From: Eustoma russellianum
Lineage: Eukaryota; Streptophyta; Magnoliopsida; Gentianales; Gentianaceae
NCBI GenBank assembly: GCA_036186865.1
Contig: AP025051.1
Location: forward strand, 21,629,820-21,693,819
DNA length: 64,000 nt
Direction: 5' to 3'
A model generated the notes under the pieces. The model saw nothing but the letters and a program-made list of their open reading frames with translations, made no database searches and was not told the origin of the DNA. Positions 23,526 through 33,757 of the stretch are shown one piece after another. A program made the translations under genes and the position numbers. The number at the start of each line of letters is the position of its first letter. Positions within the stretch are counted from its first letter, which is position 1.

Positions 23526-23761
23526 GCGGTGAAGGGGGAGGGAAGTGAACGGAGATCTGGAACAAATGCCCTCCTTTCATGACTTTTCAGTCTTTTCTGC
23601 CACTCATTAGATACCAAGGCTTAGTTTCTTTCTCGGGTTTTTTTCCTTTCGTTTTATTTTTGATATAATTATCTTCATATCTTATTTGTGTTAAAACATA
23701 ATAACTTTTATAACATTTCTAACTTAAAACTTGACTTTTACATCCCTTTTATTTTTAACTA

Positions 23762-23945
23762 AATTAAAAATGAGAATTTCTGATCAAAGTTAGCAAAAAT
23801 TATACTTTTAACCACATAAAGTATAAAAGTAAAAAAAAAATTGAAACCATAAGAGATTTCAGTAATTATACGTCAAACTATAAAAGTTCGAAGTTGAGAA
23901 TTTTCGTTAACTTTACTCGAAAATTATCATTTTCAGTTTAGCACA
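23762..23945. repeat. Degenerate inverted repeat, possible old MITE
   Basis: The left arm around tgagaatttctgatcaaagttagc and the complement of the right arm around gataattttcgagtaaagttaacg (as tgataattttcgagtaaagtt) align with about two thirds identity over roughly 45 bp. No target duplication could be seen. Confidence 0.35.
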
Positions 23946-24374
23946 AAACGCAAAGCTGTGAATGACGAATTTTAGGCTAGAAAGAATCTAACAATAATTA
24001 TGCCTAAAAAATAATTTAAGGGTCCCTTTATTTCTTCTCAAACGTCAGTGTTGTGGGTAGATATAAATACCAAAGGCACTATTGCCAGGGATTTAGATTT
24101 CACATTTTTTTTTGGATGGCTATTCATCTTGATCCATAAGGCTAAGAGAAAATGACTTTTATTGTTGATTCATGAATTATAAACAAGTGTGGCCATCGGC
24201 TTGAAAAACCTGGGGCTCCTTTTCATTGATTCGTCAACAATATTTTCATTGACCAACTGAACATAAAATTATAACCTATTGTTGATATTTTATTGATTAA
24301 GTCGATCCTAAGAGCAAATATTTATGAGAAGTAAACGAAACATTTAATAAGTGAGATATATCCACCTGACATTG

Positions 24375-24552
24375 TGTTTGGTTGGTGTATTAGAACACCA
24401 TTTTTAACCACATACCTTCTAGAACATAACTTTAATTCAACACATACTTTTCAGTATATAAAAGTAAATAAATTTTCGTACTATGTTTGGTTGGTGCTTT
24501 AAAATACCATCTACAACCGTATACTTTCTACAACATAATTTTTAACTCAACA
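24375..24552. repeat. Tandem duplication, period 109 bp
   Basis: tgtttggttggtg occurs at 24375 and 24484; in both copies it is followed by a similar 'acacca/taccat..aacc..ata' run and 'ctaga/ctaca acataa'. The second copy is shorter. Confidence 0.6.
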
Positions 24553-24967
24553 TTTTCTTTTTTATACTTTTTACCTATAAAAAACAAGGTTTCTTTTAAA
24601 ATAATAACACTATTTGTAATAATTGATTACATCATATTAAATAGCCCATTACGAAAAATTGCCAATAGTACCATATTTTTGTGATATATGTCTTTTCATT
24701 TAAGGAGATGTTCGGAATCATTTGATCTTTATTTCTGATTTAGTAAATTTGATACAATAAATTGTATAAATATAATGTTAAAACATTTAATATGGTACTC
24801 CCTCCACCCCTCCACCTTCAAAATTTTGGTCTAGTTTGACTCGATTATAATCTTTTTTTGTTTTACAAGAGTATCCGAATGCCAACATAAAGTTCTCCGT
24901 TCCGGAGTTTTTGCACATTGGCATGAAATGTTCTTCTACCTTCGAACACAACCTTCTGGTTAAAGGT

Positions 24968-26265
24968 GGTTGGAAGAATTTGTGAGAATGAGTTTTTGGA
25001 AAGTTGGTGAGCAACACACTTTGAGCTTAATTATGATTAGTGTCCGTTAATCAAAACCGGAAACTAATTAGCCCTAAATTATCTATGAAATAAGTAGATA
25101 ATTTTAGGCTTTTGAATCACTCAGTTCCGATACCGGGTGAATGAGAAATTAATACTCAAAGTATGAGTTAAAAGTGGAAATTTCCAAATATACCATATCA
25201 GTGAAATTGATGGAAAAGTGCCACCAAATATAGTATTAAGCATTTCGGATGCGCCAAAATAAATCTGACCGTAGGAAAGACGCAGTCCCGCTCTGCTCGG
25301 CCCTGTTCGACTCGGCACTGCTCTGTTGGTTCGCATTTATAATTTTTAGACAAATTTCTTTTAAATTTTTCCAGAAAATAACTTTATCCTACGGTTATGA
25401 TCGAACGGTCCAGATTAATTTGACCCGATCTCTGATCGTGAGAAGAGAACTGGGGGACAATGGCGCCGATCGTGGGTTGTGGGAAATGGGTGATCGTAGC
25501 TGTGGAGATTACCGTAGCCTCCAAGCTTTTCCCCTCTATAAATAGAGGCAGCGGTCTGCCTCTAAACATACATAAAACCAACGCCGAAGTCTTCCTTTTA
25601 TTTCCTCTGTTGCATACTACATACTCTTGCTTCATACAAGCATACTGCATACATCAGCTGCATCCGGTATCCGAGAAGGTAGGACATTCTTGAAGGTTTA
25701 TTGAGTTCAGCGCTGCAGTGCCGCTCATCTGAACTGGTCTCCGTTGTATCCTGGGAGACAGTTGCTCCTTTGGGTAGGCACAGTGTACCGGAGTAATAAC
25801 GTCTTAAGGACAGAGCCCTGGACTCGCCTCGGATCTCTGCTCTATTGAGCTGAGAAGGTGATTGCCTAGGCTGAGCTCTGCTTTGTGCCGAGCTCAGCTG
25901 TCTGTGGGAAGAATGCAAGACTGTTGATACAGTGTTGCTCAGCTGAGCTTTGCTGTTGCACTAAGAACATTCGTTGTTCTGAGACTTTGTTTGCCGAGCT
26001 CTGCTTTGTGCCGAGCTCAGCAGTTTGGCTGTGTATATTCATTGTTTGCCGTGTTAAGCTCTGGTCGGCTAAAGGTTGACAGCACAGAACAGTGGTTCTG
26101 AAATGTTGTTCAGTTCAGGTTAGCAGGTCGGTTGACTCAGTTGCGCTGTCTGAACTTTCTCGGCAGATCCGCTTAGCCTAGCTTGAGTTCGGCAGGTCGG
26201 CCCTGACCTTGGGTCAGGTCGGCTACTGCTGTACAGAAGTCAATTTGTCTGAATTATCTCTAACA
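24968..26265 (+). repeat. C1 5' LTR
   Basis: 1298 bp ending ..ctctaaca. It pairs with 54697-56005 at roughly 93-95% by eye. The first base is G instead of T (GGTTGGAAG versus TGTTGGAAG). It contains the TATA box at 25537 and a downstream region rich in gagctctgctttgtgccgag-type repeats (25865-26030) and 'ggtcgg' repeats (26125-26225). It also holds several small inverted repeats around gctgagct. Confidence 0.9.
25537..25544 (+). promoter_or_regulatory. TATA box of the C1 5' LTR
   Basis: tataaata in ctctataaatagaggcagcgg, about 570 bp into the LTR and preserved in the other LTR at 55281. It is the likely core promoter of C1. Confidence 0.65.
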
Positions 26266-26330
26266 ATTCTTAAGACGTTATTGTGTTTGATTCTGTTCTG
26301 ATTCTTGTTGTTTCTGATTAGCAGAGACTT

Positions 26331-27240
26331 GATGGAGAACGAAAGCTCAAATTCGATCAATGCTGTGCACGTTGGTTCTCAGGAACAGTCCAGTGTTGTT
26401 CCAATTCCACCTACAGTTGTTGCGCCCATTCCTGCTCCTGTCCCTGCGGTTGGACAGGTTGATAAGCCGGAAAAGTTTGGAGGCAGTTTCTTCAAACGCT
26501 GGTAGCAAAAAATGCTATTCTTTTTGACAACAATGGGTCTGGCCAAACTGCTGACTGAGGATCCTCTGGAGGTGGTTTCGGTTGAAGATCAGAGTCAGAA
26601 TATGCAGAACAGTTTGATGGCTGAAGCATGGAACTATAGTAACTATATATGCTTGAGTCATATTTTAAGTTGTTTAGACAATTTGTTGTACGGACTGTAT
26701 TGTACCTTTAAAACTGCAAAGTCTTTGTGGATGACTTTAGATAAAAAGTACTGCACGGAGGATGCTGGTACCAAGAAGTTTGTCGTCGGCGAATTTCTTG
26801 ACTTTAAAATGTCAGACTCCAAAACTGTTATTTCTCATATTGAGGAACTGCAAATGTTAGTGGCTGAAATGGAAGAAGAGGGCATCTCGCTCAGTAAATC
26901 TTTCATAGTGGCGTCTGTGATTGAGAAACTACATCTTTTGTGGAGGGAATTCTGAAGCTATCTCAAGCACAAACGAAAGGAGATGACTTTGGAGGATCTG
27001 ATTGTTCGACTCCGTATAAAGGAGGACAACTGCAGGTCCGAAAGAAAGCTAAGTTCGAGTTCTGGTCAAGCCAAGGCTCATGTCGCAGAGGCGACGAAAA
27101 AGAAAAAGGTAATCCTGTTGGAGTAAACCCTAAAGGCAAGAAAGTTGTCAAAGGTTCACTGGAAAATGTTACAACTGTGGAATTCAAGGGCACCATAGTA
27201 TTGACTGCCGTAAGCCCAAGAAGAAACAAAATAAAGCGAA
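26331..27240 (+). pseudogene. C1 gag (UBN2-type) with CCHC knuckle, broken
   Basis: The ATG at 26331 follows a 65-bp leader. The N-terminus has a Pro/Ala/Val-rich stretch, then KPEKFGGSFFKRW, LWMTLDKKY, GTKKFVVGEFLDFKM and the KHKRKEMTLEDLIVRLRI segment: the standard capsid of plant copia gag. A zinc knuckle CX2CX4HX4C is intact at 27167-27208, in a different frame from its surroundings. Breaks: a stop at 26503-26505 (in place of the second Trp/Gln position), a stop at 26953-26955 and frameshifts around 27110-27220. The leader shows no obvious tRNA-iMet primer site. Confidence 0.8.
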
Positions 27241-28415
27241 AGGCCAATCTTGTCAACCAGATGAATGATCTGGATTTGTGCGCTGTTATTTCTGAGTGCA
27301 ACACAGTGGGAAATCCTCGTGAATGGTGGGTGGACACTGGAGCCACTCGACACGTATGTGCCAACAAGGCAATGTTCAGAGATTATTCTCCGGTGCAGAA
27401 TAATGAAAAGCTGTACATGGAGAACTTCGATAGCTCGAAGATTGAAAGTTCGGGCAATGTGATTCTGAAGATAACTTCAGGAAAGGAACTGACTCTGCGA
27501 GATGTACTGCATGTTTCTGACATTTGCAAGAACTTAGTTTCTGGAGCTTTACTAGTCAGTCATGGATTTAGACTAGTATTTGATTGTAATAAATTCATTC
27601 TGAGTAAGAATGGGATATTTCTGGGAAAGAGGTACTTAACCGACAACATGTTTAAACTTAGTATGATGACTGTTGTACCCAAGAAAGTTTCGCCCGAAGA
27701 GGATAATAAGAATGCTCCTCCTTCTGCTTATATGCTTAAGTCTTCTTGTTTATGGCATTTTTGTTTGGGTCATGTTAATTATAAGTCAATACAAAGAATG
27801 ATAAATCTTGACTTATTACCCAAACTGAACATAAATAAAGGAAAATACCAAGTATGTGTTGAAGCAAAAATGACAAAGGCGCCATTTCCTTCAATACAAA
27901 GGAACACTGAACCTTTAGGTTTAATTCATATTGATGTGTGTGATTTAAAATTTGTACAAACAAGAGGTGGTAAAAAGTAATTTGTAACTTTTATCGACGA
28001 TTGTACACGATACTGTTATGTCTATTTGCTAAGTAGCAAAGATGAGGCTCTTGATGCTTTCAAGGACTATAAAAATGAGGTTTAGAATCAACTTAGCAAA
28101 CGAATTAAAGCAATTCGTAGTGATAGAGATGGCGAATATGATACACCGTTTAATGAGTTCTGCTAAGAACATGGCATTATTCATCAAACGACTGCACCAT
28201 ATTCACCTCAATCAAATGGTATTGCTGAACGCAAAAACCTAACTCTGAAAGAGATGATTAATGCTATGTTGATAAGTTCGGGTTTACCATAGAACTTGTG
28301 GGGGAAGCAATTCTCTCGGCCAACGTCATTTTAAATAGAATTCCATCTAAGAAGATGGATGAAACCCCATATGAGATTTGGAAAGACTATAAGCCTAGTT
28401 ACAAATACTTAAAAG
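27241..28415 (+). pseudogene. C1 protease and integrase (N-terminal part)
   Basis: Protease with WWVDTGATRHVCAN (about 27326). Integrase zinc domain with LWHFCLGH and a single surviving Cys (YQVCVEAK, where a CxxC is expected). Core region with HIDVCDLK, a FVTFIDDCTRY segment after a stop at 27978-27980, IRSDRDGEYD, and SPQSNGIAERKN (about 28195-28240). More stops follow, such as 28081-28085 and 28165. The reading reaches a PSYKYLKV segment where N1 has inserted; the protein continues at 36612. Loss of one zinc-site Cys and the stops make it non-functional. Confidence 0.8.
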
Positions 28416-30874
28416 TGTAGGACCTTTAAGGCACCACTAGAAGGGGGGAAGGGTTGAATAGTGGGTGCGGAAAATTTGGTTTTTAAAATATTTTAACCCA
28501 AAAACCCAACTCCTGAAAAAAGTTTCTGTTTTCAGATCCTAATTTGAAACGTTTGAAAAACTAGGTTATAGATCTTCAAAAATTCTGAAATTTTGAGAGA
28601 TTTTACTCTCGGATATTTTGAGTATCCTCTACAAATTTCATATCAAAATTCAATATCTAACCCTTTGAACAATTGTTTGTAGTCAGATTGCTTAAATCTG
28701 CCAGAAACAGTAGTCTGATTTACAAAATTTATTTCGATTAATCCGTAACTCCAAATGGTCTATGAATATAATGACAAACCCCTTCAAATATGTATTTTAA
28801 TGGGTTGAAACAGTTTTGAAAAATTCCTTTGGGAAGTATGTCAAATACGTTCAAGTTCTCAACCTTTGCAAGTCTGAAAATCAAATTGCATTAGTCTCAG
28901 AACTATTAACGTTTGATTGACTTATAGTTATCCAAATGGGTTGCAACTTGCGCCGAATGAAACTTAAGAGGTGTATCTGTGTTTCTGCAAAGTTTGGTAA
29001 TTTTTGAAAGTCGTTTGATATTTTTACTAATACAATGAAAACAATGCAAAGTGCTGAAAACTGAAAGTAAAGTGCTGAAAGTAATAACACCTAGAATTTT
29101 ATACTGGTTCGGTTAGCACAACCTACTCCAGTCTTCGAGGACATCTTCTTCAGTTATCACTAATCACAAAATAACACCTTACCACAAGGGTTGCTGGAGT
29201 TACACACCAACTCTACCTTTAAACAAACGTTACAAGCAATCACACCTTTCACGAACACCACCACTGAACGAATGAAGGATTGATCACACCTTGATCAACC
29301 TTTTATAACAATGAGCGTGTATGGTGGTCTATATAAAGCCTATTCAATATATTTGAATATAAGAACGATAGGCTTGAGAGAAGAAGAAGAAGAAGAAAGA
29401 AAGAAATGTGGAAGAAGAAAGTAGAAGACTCCTTTTGCACTTGAAAATTATGAGACTTGTCTTGCAATTGAATGCTCTTCTTCTCCTTTTATTTGAAGTT
29501 GGCCACCCCCCTTAGGGAATCATCCCATCTTGAGAATTCTCTTTTAAGTCCTTGGAAGAATGCCTTGTATAGATGTGACATCAACTTGCGTACTTGGCAC
29601 AACTTGATTGGATGATTGTCTTGGCCTTGCTTACTTGGCACTCCTTGATTAAATGAGATTTGTCATCACTTGATGACTGTAAAAATCTGAGAATATCATC
29701 TAAAACATGTGCCAAAATAGTAGTAAAAACATTTCCAAATAGCATTCAATCAATCTCTACTAATTTTGGGAATCAAATTGGTCATCATAAAGACCATAAA
29801 ATCACCACTCACATAGTCTCACATGCTGAAATTTTCAGCATGTGCTAAATCATCTAAAGACTTTGAAATGGTTCCATATTACTACACATCAATCCCTTGA
29901 ATATTGAGAAGCAAATTTATCACAATTAAGAGACAAAAATTCAGACACATCAATTCACAGATGCTGAATTTTCAGCATGTGTTACATTTGAAACAAAGTT
30001 TGAAATATTACCTTGTGTAGCTTCCACCATTACGTCACTAACCTTGTGTGGCTTATTCTCCATCAATTAAGATGCCAACTAAGCTCCACATAATCTCCAC
30101 CAAGGCTGCATTAGGCATGTGAAATAGGATTGACCATGTGCTGAATTTTATTTTTATAAGCTTTTTAAAATAGTGCACAATAATTATACACATATGGGAT
30201 ATTCCAATCAGCACTAATTTGAATATTCTAGAACTCTTTAGCATGTATTGAATATGTAAAAGTGTCTAGATATATGTTACATCTCATGCCAAAAACGTTC
30301 CATGTGCTGTGTTCGTAGAAAACCGAATTTTCGACTTTGTCAATTACGCGATTTTTCTCCGATTATATTCCAACTTTTTGCACATGTTATATATATTATG
30401 TTACACATAATATACATAAAATAACTTTAATATTCAGCTCTAGTGGATGATTAAAGTGGCGCCCCCATGTGCTTAAAAGATGAATTTAGAATCTCCACAA
30501 TCTGGCCCTAATTGTGGGTGATTTGTGTGTGCCAACATAGAATGATTTTATAGCTGATTGTACCATATAAGCCACGAAATTTGTGGCCATTTTTGAAGTG
30601 TAGGGGCTGGCCATCTATATATGGCAAGTACGTGACACGTTGGCGAAGTTTCGGTTGTGACCCGATACAACAATTTTTGGTTTAGAACCTTGTAACGTGT
30701 CGTAATAATTTTGCCATCACCATGACTTATATCATTTGATATAAGACCTGAATATATTCATAAATATGAGGTAAGTATAGTGGTGTGACATAACGTACGT
30801 TCGTAATATATATAACGTGTCGGTAGTACGTTGGAATATATGTGTAATGTTCCTTTTAAAAAAATCTGAATATA

Positions 30875-31071
30875 TTTTTTTATGAAGCGAATTTATTATT
30901 GAAATTCCTCACTTATGGCGTAGGGAAACCATATTACATCAAAGTTAATGTCATCATATGAAAATAACGAATGAAGCATAGCTAGTATGCGAATCCGCCA
31001 ATCATATATGATATGCCGCATTAAAACCTTGTCAAGTAAAACCACCCTTGTGGATAAAACCTTGACGAAGG
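30875..31071 (-). mobile_element. LINE 3' tail insertion (197 bp) with 16-bp TSD
   Basis: On the minus strand it begins ttccttcgtcaaggtttta, continues nearly identical to the 3' UTR of the LINE at 21189 for about 70 bp, then more loosely similar, and ends in atgaag..A7. It is framed by an exact 16-bp repeat, aaaaaatctgaatata, at 30859-30874 and 31072-31087. This is a textbook extreme 5' truncation. The other A LTRs lack it at this site. Confidence 0.9.
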
Positions 31072-31079
31072 AAAAAATC

Positions 31080-31082
<3 letters not shown>

Positions 31083-31152
<70 letters not shown>
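31083..31152. repeat. (TA)n microsatellite
   Basis: About 35 uninterrupted TA units at a point where every A LTR has a TA tract of different length (for example 14573-14601, 36214-36243 and 51266-51312). Confidence 0.9.
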
Positions 31153-31155
<3 letters not shown>

Positions 31156-31512
31156 GCGTGACATAGTGAGGAGAGGAGACTTTCCATTTCCATGTTTGTT
31201 GTCATCATGCCTTCTCCAAATATATCTCCATTTAATGAACTACTTAGTTCATTTAACTAAGTACTTGACTTAATGAACTAGTTTAGTTCATTAATGGTGG
31301 CACCTGAAAATAGTTCAAACACAACAAATGTTTGATATTTGATGTAAGCTTTAAAGCTTCATGGCTTGTTAGTACGGCAACATTATATGTAAAGTATATA
31401 AGGCAAGTTTGTCGCAAAAACGTGTCAAGTCGTAAATTGTGTCATGCATTTCTTTACCACACGTTATTTAAATCATGCATATTGTGAATCAATCAAACCC
31501 TTTTTCTCATAA

Positions 31513-31766
31513 ATCTCTCCCTTTTGATGATTTACAAAATAACTTTAGTTCATGATTTAAATTCAATCGCTCTCCCTTCAATCGTGCGCAAATTCAAATT
31601 TTGAATTTTGAATTCTCTCCCCCTTAATTTGTACAATAAATCTCTCTCTCCTCCTTAAATCATGCATTCTCTCCCCCTTTATTTTGGAAATAAAATCAAA
31701 AGTGTATATAAGAAAGAAGTAAAACAAAACTCATGCATTTCGATTTTGTTCTTAAGGGTTACTCAT
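31513..31766 (-). other. N1 3' untranslated segment and polypurine tract
   Basis: On the minus strand: a ttccaaaataaagggggaga run, a second purine run, a third aattaaggggga-type run, and the polypurine tract aaaagggagagat next to the LTR at 31513-31525. The same series follows pol in N2 (47870-48056), which shows that the deletion in N1 runs from the gag/pol border to just after pol. Confidence 0.75.
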
Positions 31767-33701
31767 TCAACCCTTTGCCAATGTCCCTTTTGGTACCCAA
31801 ATTTGGGTGATCTTTCTAGGCCTTCCAAAAGGTGAGAAAGAAGATGAAGATACAATATAATAGACGTTTGGTGCAAATACGTTTGGCCTTTGCCCGAGAA
31901 TGCCATCATGCACATAGTATGATCTTTTTTTTATAAGCATTTTGGTTTTGCATGCATGGGGCGTGATCTAGATGCATTTTTATGATATGGACTTCTCATA
32001 TGCATCAATGGTTTCTTTTCATATTTGTACGGCGCAAAATTATATCTCATATGATATGAAGATGAAGCATGTTGAAATGACATAGGGGGATCTAGGCGTC
32101 TTTTTAGGCGCCACATATGTCTTAGATGCATCTATTTTCTTAGATGGAATGAATTTGGTTGATTTATTTAACTTCTCATTTTTCTCAATGTATCCTATCC
32201 AATTTTGTCGGTATCATGTTTTTGTGAAGAAATGATGCGATCTAGGATGTTTTTACCTGTGTCAAATTGCTTCAACATTTTTTCTAGATCTATATTCCTT
32301 GATTTCAAAATTGAAATCTCGGATATCATTTCATTGTTTTGTTTCGTTAATGATGTGACCTCTGATTTTAATGCATTGATTATGCAAGACGACTCTTCTT
32401 TTGAATCGTTTAATTGAGAAACAAGGTTCGTGTTAGAAGATTCTAACAACTTCTTGTCTTCAATTAATCGTTTCTTTTCTTTTGCAAGAGTCTTTGAGAA
32501 CTTATGCAACTCTAAATATTGAGTAAATAAATCAGCATAAGAAGATTCAGAATCAGAATCAGAGTCAAAAGATACCTCATTCGATGCCTTAGATGTAAAG
32601 CATACTTGTGCCGTTTGTTCTTCTGTATCGTTAGTCTCAGAGTCGGATGAATCACTCCAAGTGGAGGCTTTGAAAGCTCTTCTCTTTTGTTTAGGTTCTG
32701 AGACGAGTCTAGTTTTAATCTGATCCTTGTCAAGGTGTTTGTTCGTTTGTTTGTCCTTGTTAGGGCAATCATATGACAAGTACAAGTTTCCCACATTCAT
32801 AACACTTTATTTCTTCATTATTTTTATTTCTATGGTTCTTAGATGAAGTAGGCTTGTGTTTGTTTTTAATTGATTTTCTCAAGATCTTTCTTAATCTTTT
32901 AGCCATCGTGATTAAATCTTCATCATCGGAATCTGTGTCACTATCCTCTACGCGATCATAAGAAGTAGAGACGTATTCATTTGATTTAAACGCTATACCC
33001 TTATCATTTTTAGAAATAGATTCAGAATTTCTTAATGTAAGTTTGTTTTCGTATACCTTAAGAGATCCGATTAGTTCTTCCATTTTTATTGATCTCGTAT
33101 CCTTACTTTCTTCGATTGTAGTGACTTTTGAATCTCATTCGGATGTGAGACTTCTTAATACCTTCTGGACCTTTTCATGCTTAGAGAAAGCTTTGCCAAG
33201 AGGCTCAAGAGAATTATAGATGTTAGTCAATCGTAAATCCATATCAACAATAGACTCATTTGGCAATAATTTGAAAGACTCAAGTGTGGACATAAGGATA
33301 TTGATCTTAGACTCCTTTACTTCGCTAGTCCCTTCATGTTTTATCTCAAGAATTCTCCACATCTCTTGGGCACTAGAGCAATTAGATACGTAACTAGATT
33401 CACTTTTGCTTAGCCCATTTAAAAGTAGTTGCATGGCTTTAGCATTCATACTCAACTTCTTTTTATCATCACTAGTGTATTCTTGTTTCGTTTTTATAAC
33501 CTCTAGTGTGACACCATCAACAGTAGATAACTTAGACGGAACGAATGGACCATCTTCTATAATAGACCACAAATCAATATCAATAGCCATAAGAAAGAGT
33601 TTCATTCTAAGTTTCCATTGGATAAAGGACTCACCATCAAAAAGAGGAGGCCTTACAGTTGACATTCCTTCCTGCACGGTTTTGTAGCTAGTGGTTGTCA
33701 T
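31767..33701 (-). pseudogene. N1 gag, nearly complete
   Basis: About 645 codons from ATG 33701. Order: capsid N-terminus (GMSTVRPPLFDGESFIQWKL, WSIIEDGP, LLLNGLSKSESSYVSN), the MEELIGSLKVYENKL segment, a Lys-rich stretch, a zinc knuckle (CYECGKL, about 32800), an acidic Ser/Asp-rich region, a long coiled-coil (SKTLAKEKKRLIEDKKLLE onward, 32500-32250), a basic Tyr/His tail and an end with ITQIWVPKGTLAKG followed by TGA. Damage is light: one nonsense codon at about 33135 (in place of a Trp), and a one-base deletion that breaks the zinc knuckle and costs its His. It aligns with N2 gag throughout. Confidence 0.85.
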
Positions 33702-33740
33702 CTCACTTAGATTGTTGGATCTCCTTGTTGTGAGTGCGCC

Positions 33741-33755
33741 TGCACTCAGATACCA
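33741..33755 (-). other. N1 primer binding site
   Basis: On the minus strand tggtatctgagtgca lies two bases after the LTR end. It is one base off the usual tRNA-iMet site in its first twelve bases (tggtatcagagc versus tggtatctgagt region). It shows how intact A-family leaders look. Confidence 0.7.
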
Positions 33756-33757
33756 CT

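Larger units (their letters stand above)
23526..24962. other. AT-rich intergenic DNA, no gene
   Basis: No coding region recognised. It holds a degenerate inverted repeat (23762-23945) and a short tandem repeat (24375-24552), annotated separately. Near 24793 there is tactccctccacccctcc, which resembles one end of a Stowaway MITE without a visible partner end. The stretch ends at the left target duplication of C1 (aaggt, 24963-24967), so it and 56011 onward were once contiguous and form the 3' flank of the STR8 gene. Confidence 0.5.
28416..31512 (-). repeat. N1 3' LTR (A family)
   Basis: Runs from tgtaggacc (complement of the LTR end) at 28416 to ctcataa at 31512, next to the polypurine tract. 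It is longer than the other N1 LTR because of a LINE tail insertion (30875-31071 plus duplication) and an expanded (TA)n tract (31083-31152). It carries two copies of the atgctgaa(a)ttttcagcat palindrome (29821-29844 and 29958-29981), the 20-bp palindrome with one mismatch (30726-30745), a GAA/GAAA microsatellite near 29380 and the tgaacta/tagttca cluster (31231-31294). Confidence 0.9.

Noticed and set aside
24793..24840. Stowaway-like end tactccctcc
   Set aside because: Only one end was found; no complementary end or TA duplication, so a MITE call is not supported.
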